A DNA stretch of 22,630 bases from Brevundimonas sp. UBA5936 (GTDB lineage: Bacteria; Pseudomonadota; Alphaproteobacteria; Caulobacterales; Caulobacteraceae): the NCBI GenBank assembly GCA_002430835.1, contig DJDA01000025.1, forward strand, positions 1-22,630, given 5' to 3'. This document shows positions 14,264-21,364 of this stretch, piece by piece. The position numbers and the translations under genes are program-made. Numbering within the stretch: the first letter of the stretch is position 1; the number at the start of each line of letters is the position of its first letter. Under the pieces are notes generated by a model. That model was not told the origin of the DNA and made no database searches. It saw nothing but the letters and a program-made list of their open reading frames with translations.

Positions 14264-16957
14264 TTAGGTCTTCGCCAGATTTTTCAGTCGATACAGCGCC
14301 TCCAGCGCCTCGCGCGGGGTCAGGTCGTCGGGATCGATGGCGGCGACGGCTTCGTCCAGCATGGATTTCATCGGCGGCGGGGGCGGCTCAGCGGCGGCGA
14401 ACAGCGGCAGGTCGTCCAGACGGGCGGTCGCCGCCTTCTCGTTCTCCAGACGCTCCAGCACCTCGCGGGCGCGGCCGACGACCGCCGTCGGCACCCCGGC
14501 CAGACGCGCCACCTGCACGCCGTAGGAACGATCCGCCGCGCCGGGCGCCGCCTCGTGCAGGAAGACCAGTTCGCCGTTCCACTCGCGCGCCTTCATCGAC
14601 AGATTGCAGACGTGGTCGAGCCGTTCCTCCAGCTGGGCCAGCTCATGATAGTGGGTGGCGAACAGGGTGCGGGCGCGGTTGGTTTCGTGCAGGGCCTCGG
14701 CCGTAGCCCAGGCGATGGCCAGACCGTCATAGGTGGCGGTGCCGCGCCCGATCTCGTCCAGCACGACGAAGCTGCGGCCGGTCGCCTGGGTCAGGATGGC
14801 GGCCGTCTCGACCATCTCCATCATGAAGGTGGAGCGGCCGCGCGCCAGATCGTCGCCGGCGCCGACGCGACTGAACAGGCGGTCGACCACGCCCAGCCGC
14901 ATCGACCGCGCCGGGACGAAGGCCCCGGCCTGCGCCAGCACCACCAGAAGCGCGTTCTGGCGCAGGAAGGTCGACTTACCCGCCATGTTCGGCCCAGTGA
15001 CGATGGACAGGCGCGAGGCCCCGACGCCGTCGCCCGCCAGCTGGCAGTTGTTGGGCGTATAGGGCAAACCCTGCGCCTTCACCGCCGCCTCGACCACTGG
15101 ATGGCGGCCCGCCTCGACGGCGAAGCACAGGCTGTCGTCGACGCTGGGGCGCACGGCCCCGACCTCTTCGGCCCATTCGGACAGGGCGGCGTGAGCGTCC
15201 AGTTCGGCCAAGGCCTCGGCCACGCCCTGCAGCGGTCCGGCCAGACGCGCGACTTCGCGGCGCCAGCCCTCGAAGGTCTCGGCCTCGATGGCCAGGGCGC
15301 GGTGCCCGGCCTGGCTGATCCTGGCGTCCAGCTCGGACAGCTCAACGGTGGTGAAGCGCACCTGATTGGCCAGGGTCTGGCGGTGGATGAAGGGGCTGTC
15401 GGGTCCCGCGCGCAGCAGAGGCTCGGCCGCCTTGGCGCTGGTCTCCAGGAAGTAGCCGAGGACGGCGTTGTGGCGCACCTTGAAGGCGATCCCGCTGTCG
15501 GCGACGGCCTTGGCCTCCAGTTCGGCGATGACCTTGCGGCTGTCGTCGCGCAAGGTGCGGGCGGCGTCCAGCTCGGGCCGGTGGCCAGGGTTCACATAGC
15601 CGCCGTCGCGCGCCAGATGCGGCGGCTCGTCCATCAGGCCGTCTGTCAGTTCAGCCAGCAGGTGCGACAGGTCGCCCTCAAGCGCCAGTCGGTCCAGACA
15701 GGCCGTCACCCGCGCGGGCGGCCCGGCCAGCGGATCATTGGCCGAGGCCGTGAACAGGGCGCTGAGCCCCTGCGCCGTCTTCAAGCCCGAACGGATGGCC
15801 GCCAGATCGCGCGGCCCGCCGCGTCCCAGCGCCAGACGCGAGGTCGCCCGCGCCACATCTGCCGAAGCGCGCAAAGATTCCCGCAGGTCGCGCCGCAGGT
15901 CGCGCCGCTCCAGCAACCATTCCACCGCATCCAGTCCCGCGTTGATCGCCGCCGGATCGCGCAGGGGGCGCGAGACGCGCTCGGCCAGCGCCCGCGCCCC
16001 GCCCGAGGTCACGGTGCGGTCGATGGCGTGCAGCAGGGAGCCGTCGCGCTCGCCTCGTTGTGTGCGGTCGATTTCAAGACTGAGACGGGTCGCTGGATCG
16101 ATGGCGAGGAAGCCGCTCTCGCCCGAGCGGCGCGGCGGGGTCAGGGCGGGAATCCTGCCCGCCTGCGTCGTTTCCAGATAGGCCGCGATCAGGCCCAGCG
16201 CCGAGATTTCCGCCTCTTCAAAGGCGCCGAAGCCGTCCAGCGCCGAGACGCCGTAAAGCCGCTGCACCCGATCCTTGGCCCCGACCGGCTCGGCCAGGGC
16301 CTGGGGCATGGCCTGAACCACGCCGCCCGAGCCGTCCAGCGCGCCCTTCATCGTCTCGTCCGAAAACAGACGGTCGGGGACCAGCACCTCCGACGGGCGG
16401 AACGCCGCCAGGGCCGCGCCCAGGTCGGACAGGTCGCAGGCGACTGAATCCACCACCCCCGCCGACAGCTCGACCACCGCCACGGCGGCCCTGCCCTTGC
16501 GGATCGCCACCGCCGCCAGCCGGTTGGCGCCGCGCGCGTCCAGCAGCGTGTCCTCGGTCAGGGTGCCGGGCGTCACCACCCGCACGATATCGCGGTGGAC
16601 CACAGCCTTGGAGCCGCGCTTCCTGGCCTCGGCGGGATCTTCCAGCTGTTCGCAGACGGCGACCTTGAAGCCCTGACGGATCAGCCGCGCCAGATAGCCG
16701 TCCATGGCGTGGACCGGCACCCCGGCCATGGGGATGTCCTCGCCCTGATGCTTGCCGCGTTTGGTCAGGGCGATGCCGAGCGCCGCCGCCGCCTTCTGCG
16801 CGTCCTCGAAGAACAGTTCGTAGAAGTCGCCCATGCGGAAAAACAGCATGGCGTCGGGTTGGCCGGCCTTGACCGACAGATACTGCGCCATGACCGGCGT
16901 GGTTCCGGCGTCCGGCTTGAGGTCGGTTTTCGGCGGGTGAGAGAGGGGCGCGTTCAT
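14264..16957 (-). CDS. mutS: DNA mismatch repair protein MutS
   Basis: The mismatch-recognition ATPase, 897 aa (E. coli 853). The mismatch-wedge F-x-E motif is F45-Y46-E47 in the FRMGDFYELF segment. The connector, core and clamp follow. The ABC-type ATPase domain has Walker A GPNMAGKST (655-663), the STFMMEM motif (709-715), and Walker B with signature VVLDEIGRGTATYDG (731-745). ATHYHEL is also present. It ends in a short helical tail (ALEALYRLKNLAKT). The start ATG at 16955-16957 has only a weak ribosome binding site; Met23 is a shorter alternative. No mutL lies in the window. glnD follows after 53 bp with a palindrome between. Confidence 0.97.
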   Translation of the reverse strand: MNAPLSHPPKTDLKPDAGTTPVMAQYLSVKAGQPDAMLFFRMGDFYELFFEDAQKAAAALGIALTKRGKHQGEDIPMAGVPVHAMDGYLARLIRQGFKVAVCEQLEDPAEARKRGSKAVVHRDIVRVVTPGTLTEDTLLDARGANRLAAVAIRKGRAAVAVVELSAGVVDSVACDLSDLGAALAAFRPSEVLVPDRLFSDETMKGALDGSGGVVQAMPQALAEPVGAKDRVQRLYGVSALDGFGAFEEAEISALGLIAAYLETTQAGRIPALTPPRRSGESGFLAIDPATRLSLEIDRTQRGERDGSLLHAIDRTVTSGGARALAERVSRPLRDPAAINAGLDAVEWLLERRDLRRDLRESLRASADVARATSRLALGRGGPRDLAAIRSGLKTAQGLSALFTASANDPLAGPPARVTACLDRLALEGDLSHLLAELTDGLMDEPPHLARDGGYVNPGHRPELDAARTLRDDSRKVIAELEAKAVADSGIAFKVRHNAVLGYFLETSAKAAEPLLRAGPDSPFIHRQTLANQVRFTTVELSELDARISQAGHRALAIEAETFEGWRREVARLAGPLQGVAEALAELDAHAALSEWAEEVGAVRPSVDDSLCFAVEAGRHPVVEAAVKAQGLPYTPNNCQLAGDGVGASRLSIVTGPNMAGKSTFLRQNALLVVLAQAGAFVPARSMRLGVVDRLFSRVGAGDDLARGRSTFMMEMVETAAILTQATGRSFVVLDEIGRGTATYDGLAIAWATAEALHETNRARTLFATHYHELAQLEERLDHVCNLSMKAREWNGELVFLHEAAPGAADRSYGVQVARLAGVPTAVVGRAREVLERLENEKAATARLDDLPLFAAAEPPPPPMKSMLDEAVAAIDPDDLTPREALEALYRLKNLAKT

Positions 16958-17052
16958 CTGGCCCGCAGGGTGGCGGATCGGGGCGGCGGCCTCAAGCGCG
17001 GGCGGCGTCCCTCATGCACAGGCGCAAGGCGACCTGTGGACAGCCCTGTGGA

Positions 17053-17952
17053 TCAGGCGGCGCTGACCAGCCGCAGGCGCGGGCGCGAGGCGAGGGCGGC
17101 AGGCGTCTCGTCCAGGGCCAGGGCGTCCCAGTCGATGTCGGGGCGCGGGGCGTGGGAGGCGGCGATGATGGCGCGCAGCTCGGCTGATGAGGCCACGCTG
17201 GCGATGACCGAGGCCACGCCGGGCAGGGTCAGGGCGTAGGCCAGCGCCGCCTGCATCGGGTCGACGCGCGCCTCGGCCAGACGGCGGCGCGTGCGCGACA
17301 GGGCCATGCCGTGGGCGGCCAGTTCGGGCGGCAGGCTCTCGCGGTTGGCGAACAGAAGGCCCTGGGCGAAGACCGAGGCCAGATGCACCTCGACCCCCTG
17401 GCTCGCCAGCTCGGCGATGACGCCGCAACGCGCCGCGCGCTGGTCCAGGATGTTGCAGGTCAGTTGCACCACGTCCGGCTGGAAGCGGCGGGCCAGCAGG
17501 CCCGGGCCGTCCTCGACCGTGGCGATGAAGCCGACCTTGCGGAAGACGCCGCGCGCCTTCAACGCCTGAAGGCGGTCCCACAGGGCGCGGCCCTCGGCGC
17601 CGGCCAGATCGGCGGCGCTCTGCACCAGCACGGCGTCGCCGCGCGGCAGGCCCATACGCTCCAGCGAACGACGGGCGCGAGCCTCGACCCGGTCCAGGCC
17701 GTCGGCCAGGGGCACGGTGCGGACGGTGACGCGGAAAGGCGAGGGGAAGGGCCAGGCCTGACCCAGCATCCGCTCGACGTCGCCCTCGGGCCGGGTGGCG
17801 ACCAGGCCGATTCCAGCGTCGCCCGCAGTCTGAAGCAGGTGGCGCGTCGCCTCCTCCCGCTGACCGGGCGGCAGCGGGCGGGACCGATCAGGCTCGACCA
17901 CCAGGGCGATGGCGAGTTTGTCGGCCGGAGAGGGTGGAACGGCGAATCTCAC
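17053..17952 (-). CDS. Aldo/keto reductase-fold protein, apparently lacking the catalytic tetrad
   Basis: The 299-aa protein follows the aldo/keto reductase outline: ERMLGQA in the place of SE--LG, ARRSLERMGL near 93-102, WDRLQALKARGVFRKVGFI for the L--L---G--R-IG segment, FQPDVVQLTCNILDQRA for the QV-YN-L strand, and QAALAYALTLPGVASVIASV for the last barrel helix. The usual catalytic Asp-Tyr-Lys-His set does not align. The D-T-A--YG site reads ATRPEGD, the strand that normally carries Lys reads VRTVP, and the LHR site reads VQS. NADPH binding or catalysis is therefore doubtful. The start is GTG (17950-17952) without a strong ribosome binding site. It is 97 bases downstream-facing from mutS and on the same strand. 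Frame and composition look intact, so it is not a pseudogene. Confidence 0.75.
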   Translation of the reverse strand: MRFAVPPSPADKLAIALVVEPDRSRPLPPGQREEATRHLLQTAGDAGIGLVATRPEGDVERMLGQAWPFPSPFRVTVRTVPLADGLDRVEARARRSLERMGLPRGDAVLVQSAADLAGAEGRALWDRLQALKARGVFRKVGFIATVEDGPGLLARRFQPDVVQLTCNILDQRAARCGVIAELASQGVEVHLASVFAQGLLFANRESLPPELAAHGMALSRTRRRLAEARVDPMQAALAYALTLPGVASVIASVASSAELRAIIAASHAPRPDIDWDALALDETPAALASRPRLRLVSAA

Positions 17953-18021
17953 ACCGCCACTTTCGCCGTCAAAGCTTAAGGGAGATTGACCGAAATCAAG
18001 GTCGTTGGTGAATGAAGACGC

Positions 18022-18654
18022 TTAATCCGCGTCCGGCTGGTTTTCCGGCACAGCGGCGATGAAGGCCGGATGCGCCTCGGCCCTCGCCTCGATCTCCAGC
18101 AGGCGCGGGAAAGCCGCCAGATCGACGTGGAACCGCCGCGCCGAATAGAGCTGGGGCATCAGGTAGCAGTCGGCCAGGGTCGGCGCGCCGCCGAAGCACC
18201 AGCCCTCGCCGTGACGCACGACCAAGGCCTCCAGCGCCGTGAAGCCGTCGATGATCCATTGACCGGCCCAGGCGTCCACCCCCGCCTGATCGGCGCCCAG
18301 ACCGCGCACCGCCTTCAGCACTCGCAGATTGTTGAGCGGATGGATGTCGCAGCCGATCACCGCCGCCATGGCCCGCACCTGCGCCCGGCCCGCCGCATCG
18401 CGCGGCAGAAGGGGCGGCTCGGGATGGGTCTCCTCCAGCCATTCCAGAATGGCGGGGCTCTGGGTCAGCACCAGGCCGTCGTCCGTCTCCAGCGCCGGAA
18501 CCAGCCCCTGCGGATTGAGCCTGAGGTAGGCGTCGGACTTCTGCGCGCCCGTACGCAGATCCAGCGCCGCCTGCCGATATTCGACCCCTTTGAGATTGAG
18601 GGCGATGCGGGTGCGGTAGCTGGTGCCCGAGCGCCAGTAGCCGTGCAGGATCAT
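18022..18654 (-). CDS. maiA: Maleylacetoacetate isomerase-type zeta-class glutathione transferase
   Basis: The 210-aa protein has a GST N-terminal thioredoxin fold: YWRSGTSYRTRIALNLKG (7-24) with the zeta-class glutathione-activating S-x-x-S region near Ser9/Ser12, then LNPQGLVPALE and LTQSPAILEWLEETHPEPPL. A helical C-terminal domain contains GCDIHPLNNLRVL, typical of the family. It isomerises the cis double bond of maleylacetoacetate (tyrosine breakdown) or maleylpyruvate (gentisate breakdown) using glutathione. The real start is ATG 18652-18654, overlapping the stop of the FAH gene (ATGA); an upstream extension in the same frame runs into that gene. The pairing indicates sequential steps. 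No hmgA, hpd or gentisate dioxygenase gene is nearby, so the substrate stays open. Confidence 0.85.
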   Translation of the reverse strand: MILHGYWRSGTSYRTRIALNLKGVEYRQAALDLRTGAQKSDAYLRLNPQGLVPALETDDGLVLTQSPAILEWLEETHPEPPLLPRDAAGRAQVRAMAAVIGCDIHPLNNLRVLKAVRGLGADQAGVDAWAGQWIIDGFTALEALVVRHGEGWCFGGAPTLADCYLMPQLYSARRFHVDLAAFPRLLEIEARAEAHPAFIAAVPENQPDAD

Positions 18655-19304
18655 GATTGCACCGTGAAGTTGAGTGGGGGCAGGCCCGCGATGATCGCCT
18701 CGACCCGATCGCCGGGGCTCAGGGAGCCGACGCCTTCGGGCGTGCCGGTGAAGATCAGGTCGCCGGGTTGCAGCGCCCACAGTTCAGACGCCTTGGACAG
18801 GACGCCGTCCACGTCCCAGATCATGTCGGACAGGCGGCTGGACTGGCGGACCTCGCCGTTGACCTTCAGCTCAATCGTCGCGTCGGACGCGGGCGGCGTC
18901 AGGCTGAGCGCGCCGCAGGGCGCGGACTGGTCGAAGGCCTTGCCCGCCTCCCACGGCCGCCCCTTGGCTTTCGCTTCAGCCTGAAGATCGCGCCGCGTCA
19001 GATCGACGCCGACGGCCCAGCCGACCGGCCGGGCGTCCGCGCCCAGGGCCACGACCAGCTCGACCTCATAATGCAGGTTCTGCGTCGCCGACGGATAGGC
19101 CGGGTCCGCGCCGTCCACGACCAGGGCGTCGCCCGGCTTGGCGAAGAAGAAGGGCGCGGGCTTGTCGGGATCGGCCCCCATTTCGCGGGCGTGGGCGGCG
19201 TAGTTCTGGCCCACGCACAGGATGCGCCGCACGGGCAGGCGACGCGCCTCGCCTTCGATCGGCAGGGACGGCGTCGGGGCGGGAGAGAACAGCCACTGGG
19301 TCAT
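18651..19304 (-). CDS. Fumarylacetoacetate hydrolase (FAH) family protein, short fumarylpyruvate-hydrolase type
   Basis: At 217 aa this is the single-domain FAH type (FAHD1, YcgM, fumarylpyruvate hydrolase) rather than the longer eukaryote-like fumarylacetoacetase. Visible motifs are ILCVGQNYAAHAREMG (28-43), PFFFAKPGDALV (51-62), the metal ligands E80 and E82 in LHYEVELVVALG with D101 in VGVDLTRRDLQ, the lysine of GKAFDQSAP, and PGDLIFTGTPEGVG near the end. It cleaves C-C bonds of acylpyruvates or fumarylacetoacetate with Mg2+. It is the first gene of a two-gene unit with the glutathione transferase (four-base overlap), and is divergent from the stress operon at 19463. Confidence 0.88.
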   Translation of the reverse strand: MTQWLFSPAPTPSLPIEGEARRLPVRRILCVGQNYAAHAREMGADPDKPAPFFFAKPGDALVVDGADPAYPSATQNLHYEVELVVALGADARPVGWAVGVDLTRRDLQAEAKAKGRPWEAGKAFDQSAPCGALSLTPPASDATIELKVNGEVRQSSRLSDMIWDVDGVLSKASELWALQPGDLIFTGTPEGVGSLSPGDRVEAIIAGLPPLNFTVQS

Positions 19305-19379
19305 GACGCCTGTTCTAGAAGCGCCGCGCGCGTCGCGCCAGATAGGCGGTCCTGCGACCTTCGCCCATGCTGCATTGCA

Positions 19380-19405
19380 GGAACCTTGATCGTCGGTGTG
19401 GCGTT
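19380..19405 (+). promoter_or_regulatory. EcfG-type general stress promoter 1 (DUF883 operon)
   Basis: GGAAC (19380-19384), a 17-base spacer and CGTT (19402-19405) match exactly the alphaproteobacterial sigma-EcfG consensus GGAAC-N16/17-CGTT. Transcription should begin near 19412, giving a leader of about 50 bases to the ATG at 19463. Confidence 0.82.
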
Positions 19406-19462
19406 CCGGGCAGGGCTTCTCTATTTAATCGTCAAGCTTACACAAGGAGCGGAGCGCGCATC

Positions 19463-19807
19463 ATGGCCACGTCCAAGGCTCGTGAAGACATCAAGAACGA
19501 CCTCAAGACCCTGAAAGAGGATCTCAAGACGGGCGCCCGCGAGGAAACCCAGCGCCTGAAGGAAAAGGCCTCCGAGGCCGAAGCCCGCCTGCGCGAGCAG
19601 GGCGAGGAACTGCGCGAGAAGGCGCGCGGCTATTACGACGACGCCAAGGTGCGCGGTCGCGAGTATTACGACGACGCCGCCGAGAAGTTCGACGAGGCCC
19701 AGCGCTATGTCGTCGAGCGCGTGCAGGAGCGCCCGATCCAGTCGACCGCCATCGCGCTGGGCGTCGGCGTCGTCCTGGGCCTGCTGCTGGCCGGGCGTCG
19801 GCGCTGA
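19463..19807 (+). CDS. DUF883 family (YqjD/ElaB-like) membrane-anchored protein
   Basis: The 114-aa protein has a long, highly charged amphipathic helix (about 5-85), consisting of Lys/Glu/Arg/Ala-rich repeats such as DLKTLKEDLKTG and LREQGEELREKARGYYDDAK. It is followed by RPIQSTAIALGVGVVLGLLLAGRRR, a single C-terminal transmembrane segment with an Arg end. This is the DUF883 layout. In E. coli, YqjD, ElaB and YgaM are inner-membrane proteins of stationary phase that bind ribosomes and help in stress. The start at ATG 19463 fits GGAG at 19451-19454 and the promoter; a 32-residue upstream extension would begin before the transcript. The stop overlaps the next ATG (TGATG). General-stress control is inferred from the exact EcfG promoter. 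Confidence 0.88.
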   Translation: MATSKAREDIKNDLKTLKEDLKTGAREETQRLKEKASEAEARLREQGEELREKARGYYDDAKVRGREYYDDAAEKFDEAQRYVVERVQERPIQSTAIALGVGVVLGLLLAGRRR

Positions 19808-20217
19808 TGATCGGGCGGGGGCTCATCAACCGCGCGGTGGCGACCTTCGTCGCCGCCGGCGCGGCCTTCGTGGCCATGGTCGCCCTGGGGGCCACGGTCT
19901 ATTACCTGCTGCTGCTGGTCGTGCCGCCGCTGATCGGCGCCGCCCTGACCGCTCTGCTGTTCGCCCTGATCGCGGCCATCGTCGCCCTGGTCTTCGTGCG
20001 ACGAGCGCATGGCGATGACGAGGACGAGGAATACGACGAGCCAGAAGGCCTCGGCGTGCGGGCTTTCCGGCTGTTCCAGCAGCGTCCGATCCTGGGCGCT
20101 GCGGCGGCTCTGGCCGGCGGCTTCATCTTTCTGCGCAACCCGGCGCTGGCCACCATGGTGGCGGCGGCCTTCACCGAGAAGAGCCGCAGCACAAGCCGCA
20201 CAGGCCGTCGCCGTTAA
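19807..20217 (+). CDS. Holin-like (YqjE/PF07332-type) small membrane protein
   Basis: The 136-aa inner-membrane protein has two strong hydrophobic helices at about 9-35 and 38-65 (GAAFVAMVALGATVYYLLLL, then LTALLFALIAAIVALVF), an acidic cytosolic loop (HGDDEDEEYDEPEG), a third weaker hydrophobic stretch (PILGAAAALAGGFIFL, about 94-109) and a basic tail. It resembles proteins annotated 'phage holin family' that commonly follow DUF883 genes (E. coli yqjD-yqjE). Despite the name there is no lysis or phage context. Its ATG overlaps the DUF883 stop (TGATG), so the two are translationally coupled and share the EcfG promoter. It may partner the DUF883 protein in the membrane. Confidence 0.75.
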   Translation: MIGRGLINRAVATFVAAGAAFVAMVALGATVYYLLLLVVPPLIGAALTALLFALIAAIVALVFVRRAHGDDEDEEYDEPEGLGVRAFRLFQQRPILGAAAALAGGFIFLRNPALATMVAAAFTEKSRSTSRTGRRR

Positions 20218-20219
20218 AG

Positions 20220-20244
20220 GGAACAGCCAAGTCTCCGAGGCGTT
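20220..20244 (+). promoter_or_regulatory. EcfG-type general stress promoter 2 (DUF1328 gene)
   Basis: GGAAC (20220-20224), a 16-base spacer and CGTT (20241-20244) fit the EcfG consensus exactly. It begins three bases after the stop of the preceding gene. The leader to the ATG at 20320 would be about 70 bases and contains a hairpin. Confidence 0.8.
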
Positions 20245-20266
20245 GTTTCAGGCAAGCGGCGCTATC

Positions 20267-20296
20267 GACGGGAGAGGTCGAAAGCCCGCTCCCGTC
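20267..20296 (+). other. Stem-loop in the 5' leader of the DUF1328 gene
   Basis: GACGGGAG (20267-20274) pairs perfectly with CTCCCGTC (20289-20296), with a possible inner GG/CC pair. It lies between EcfG promoter 2 and the ribosome binding site GGAGGG (20307-20312) without covering it. No T-run follows, so it is not an obvious terminator; it may stabilise the mRNA. Confidence 0.6.
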
Positions 20297-20319
20297 AACA
20301 TCTTTCGGAGGGTTCGCCT

Positions 20320-20499
20320 ATGCTTCGTTGGGCTATTATTTTCTTCATCATCGCCTTGGTCGCAGCTGTGCTCGGCTTTGGCGGCATCTCGGGCATGTCG
20401 TTCGAGATCGCCAAATTCATCGCCATCATCGCCGTCATCCTGTTCGTCGTCTCCCTGCTGGTCGGCGGGCTGAGGGGACGTGGCGGGCCGCGCATCTAG
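20320..20499 (+). CDS. DUF1328 (YtjA-like) small membrane protein, 59 aa
   Basis: ATG 20320 has an excellent ribosome binding site, GGAGGG (20307-20312), seven bases upstream. The product begins MLRWAIIFFIIALVAAVLGF, followed by GGISGMSFEIAKFIAIIAVI and LFVVSLLVGGLRGRG. It has two transmembrane helices joined by a short glycine-containing turn and a basic tail. This matches the DUF1328/YtjA family (about 55 aa; start -RW-IIF--IAL-A--LGFGG). Function is unknown; members are often stress-induced, and here an exact EcfG promoter precedes the gene. A strong terminator follows 24 bases after the stop, so it is a one-gene transcript. Confidence 0.92.
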   Translation: MLRWAIIFFIIALVAAVLGFGGISGMSFEIAKFIAIIAVILFVVSLLVGGLRGRGGPRI

Positions 20500-20523
20500 C
20501 CGAACGGCCAGACATCGAAATCA

Positions 20524-20554
20524 GGGCCGCGACCATGGCGTCGCGGCCCTTTTT
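20524..20554 (+). terminator. Rho-independent terminator after the DUF1328 gene
   Basis: A 10-bp perfect stem, GGGCCGCGAC (20524-20533) with GTCGCGGCCC (20540-20549), loop CATGGC, is followed by TTTTT (20550-20554). It lies between the convergent ends of the DUF1328 gene and the metallophosphoesterase gene. Confidence 0.92.
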
Positions 20555-20575
20555 CATGATTAAAACCAGCAGCCG

Positions 20576-21364
20576 TCAGGCGCGGCGGCGCGGAAGTCGC
20601 CAGGTCTGGTGATCGGCGAAAGCCCGACCATCCCAGGCCACGGCCGAAACCGTCACCGTCTCGGCGTCCCATTCGATGCGGTTGAAGCTGGGCGGCGATC
20701 CGCGCTCGCGATGCGACAGCGTCCCGCAACCGACCGCATAGGAGCAGTGGTCCCCCACCCCGATCGGCAGGGCGAAGGGCACATGAACATGGCCGGTGAC
20801 GATCAGGTCGACGCCCGCCTCTGCGAAAATGCGGGCGGCCCGCTCGCCGCGCTTGACCTCGCCGGTCATCGGCGCGCCGATCATCTCGACCAGGGGATGA
20901 TGGCAGGCCAGGACGCGCAAGGCCCCGGCCGGCGCCTGACGCAGGGCCTCGGCCGCGCGGCGCGTCTGATCCAGATCGATGACGCCCTTGGACCAGTTGG
21001 GCCGCGCCTGCCAGCCGCGCGCCGTCGTCACCCCGCGCACCATCAGATCCTCGCGACGGAACTGATGGTCATGCGCCGGATGGCCGGTCGCCCGCTCGAA
21101 CGCCCGCCACGGCCAGAACAGCCGGGCCATCACATCCCAATAGGGCACGTCATGATTGCCGACGGTGACGAAGACCGGCTCGGGCAGGGCGCGAATCCAC
21201 TCGCCCGCCGCCGCGAATTCGCGCGGATAGCCCCTCTGGGTGATGTCGCCGGTGATCAGGATCAGATCGGCCCCGGCCGCGTGGGCGTAGTCGGACGCCG
21301 CCGCCACCGCGTGTTCATGCTCGCATCCGAAATGAACGTCCGAGAACTGAAGAACCAGACCCAC
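20576..21364 (-). CDS. Calcineurin-like metallophosphoesterase (CpdA/Icc-like)
   Basis: A cytosolic two-metal phosphoesterase of 262 aa. All metal-ligand motifs are present: D9-x-H11 (FSDVHFG), G-D40 (ITGDITQRG), G-N70-H71-D (TVGNHDVP), H155 (LACHHPLV) and the closing G-H192-V-H194 (VTGHVHVPF). The order is that of class III phosphodiesterases such as CpdA, but the substrate cannot be fixed; cyclic nucleotides, phospholipids or other phosphomonoesters and diesters are possible. The start is GTG (21362-21364), sharing one base with the TAG of the kinase gene (TAGTG), so the two are translationally coupled. It is therefore probably expressed from EcfG promoter 4. Confidence 0.9.
   Translation of the reverse strand: MGLVLQFSDVHFGCEHEHAVAAASDYAHAAGADLILITGDITQRGYPREFAAAGEWIRALPEPVFVTVGNHDVPYWDVMARLFWPWRAFERATGHPAHDHQFRREDLMVRGVTTARGWQARPNWSKGVIDLDQTRRAAEALRQAPAGALRVLACHHPLVEMIGAPMTGEVKRGERAARIFAEAGVDLIVTGHVHVPFALPIGVGDHCSYAVGCGTLSHRERGSPPSFNRIEWDAETVTVSAVAWDGRAFADHQTWRLPRRRA

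Noticed and set aside
14252..16447. Very long open frame on the plus strand (731 codons) antisense to mutS
   Set aside because: Same cause: a shadow of mutS with low-complexity composition and no recognisable family or ribosome binding site.
17034..17052. Two direct CTGTGGA copies 12 bp apart, like DnaA boxes (TGTGGATAA reverse complement of TTATCCACA)
   Set aside because: Neither copy matches the nine-base box fully, there are only two, and no AT-rich unwinding region or replication gene is adjacent.
17053..17952. Calling the aldo/keto-reductase-like gene a pseudogene
   Set aside because: The frame is intact, length is nearly normal and codon use fits the neighbours; only the active-site residues look changed.
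19807..20217. Holin-like protein as evidence for a prophage
   Set aside because: There is no endolysin, integrase or structural gene nearby. The family commonly follows DUF883 genes in non-phage stress operons, and an EcfG promoter drives it here.
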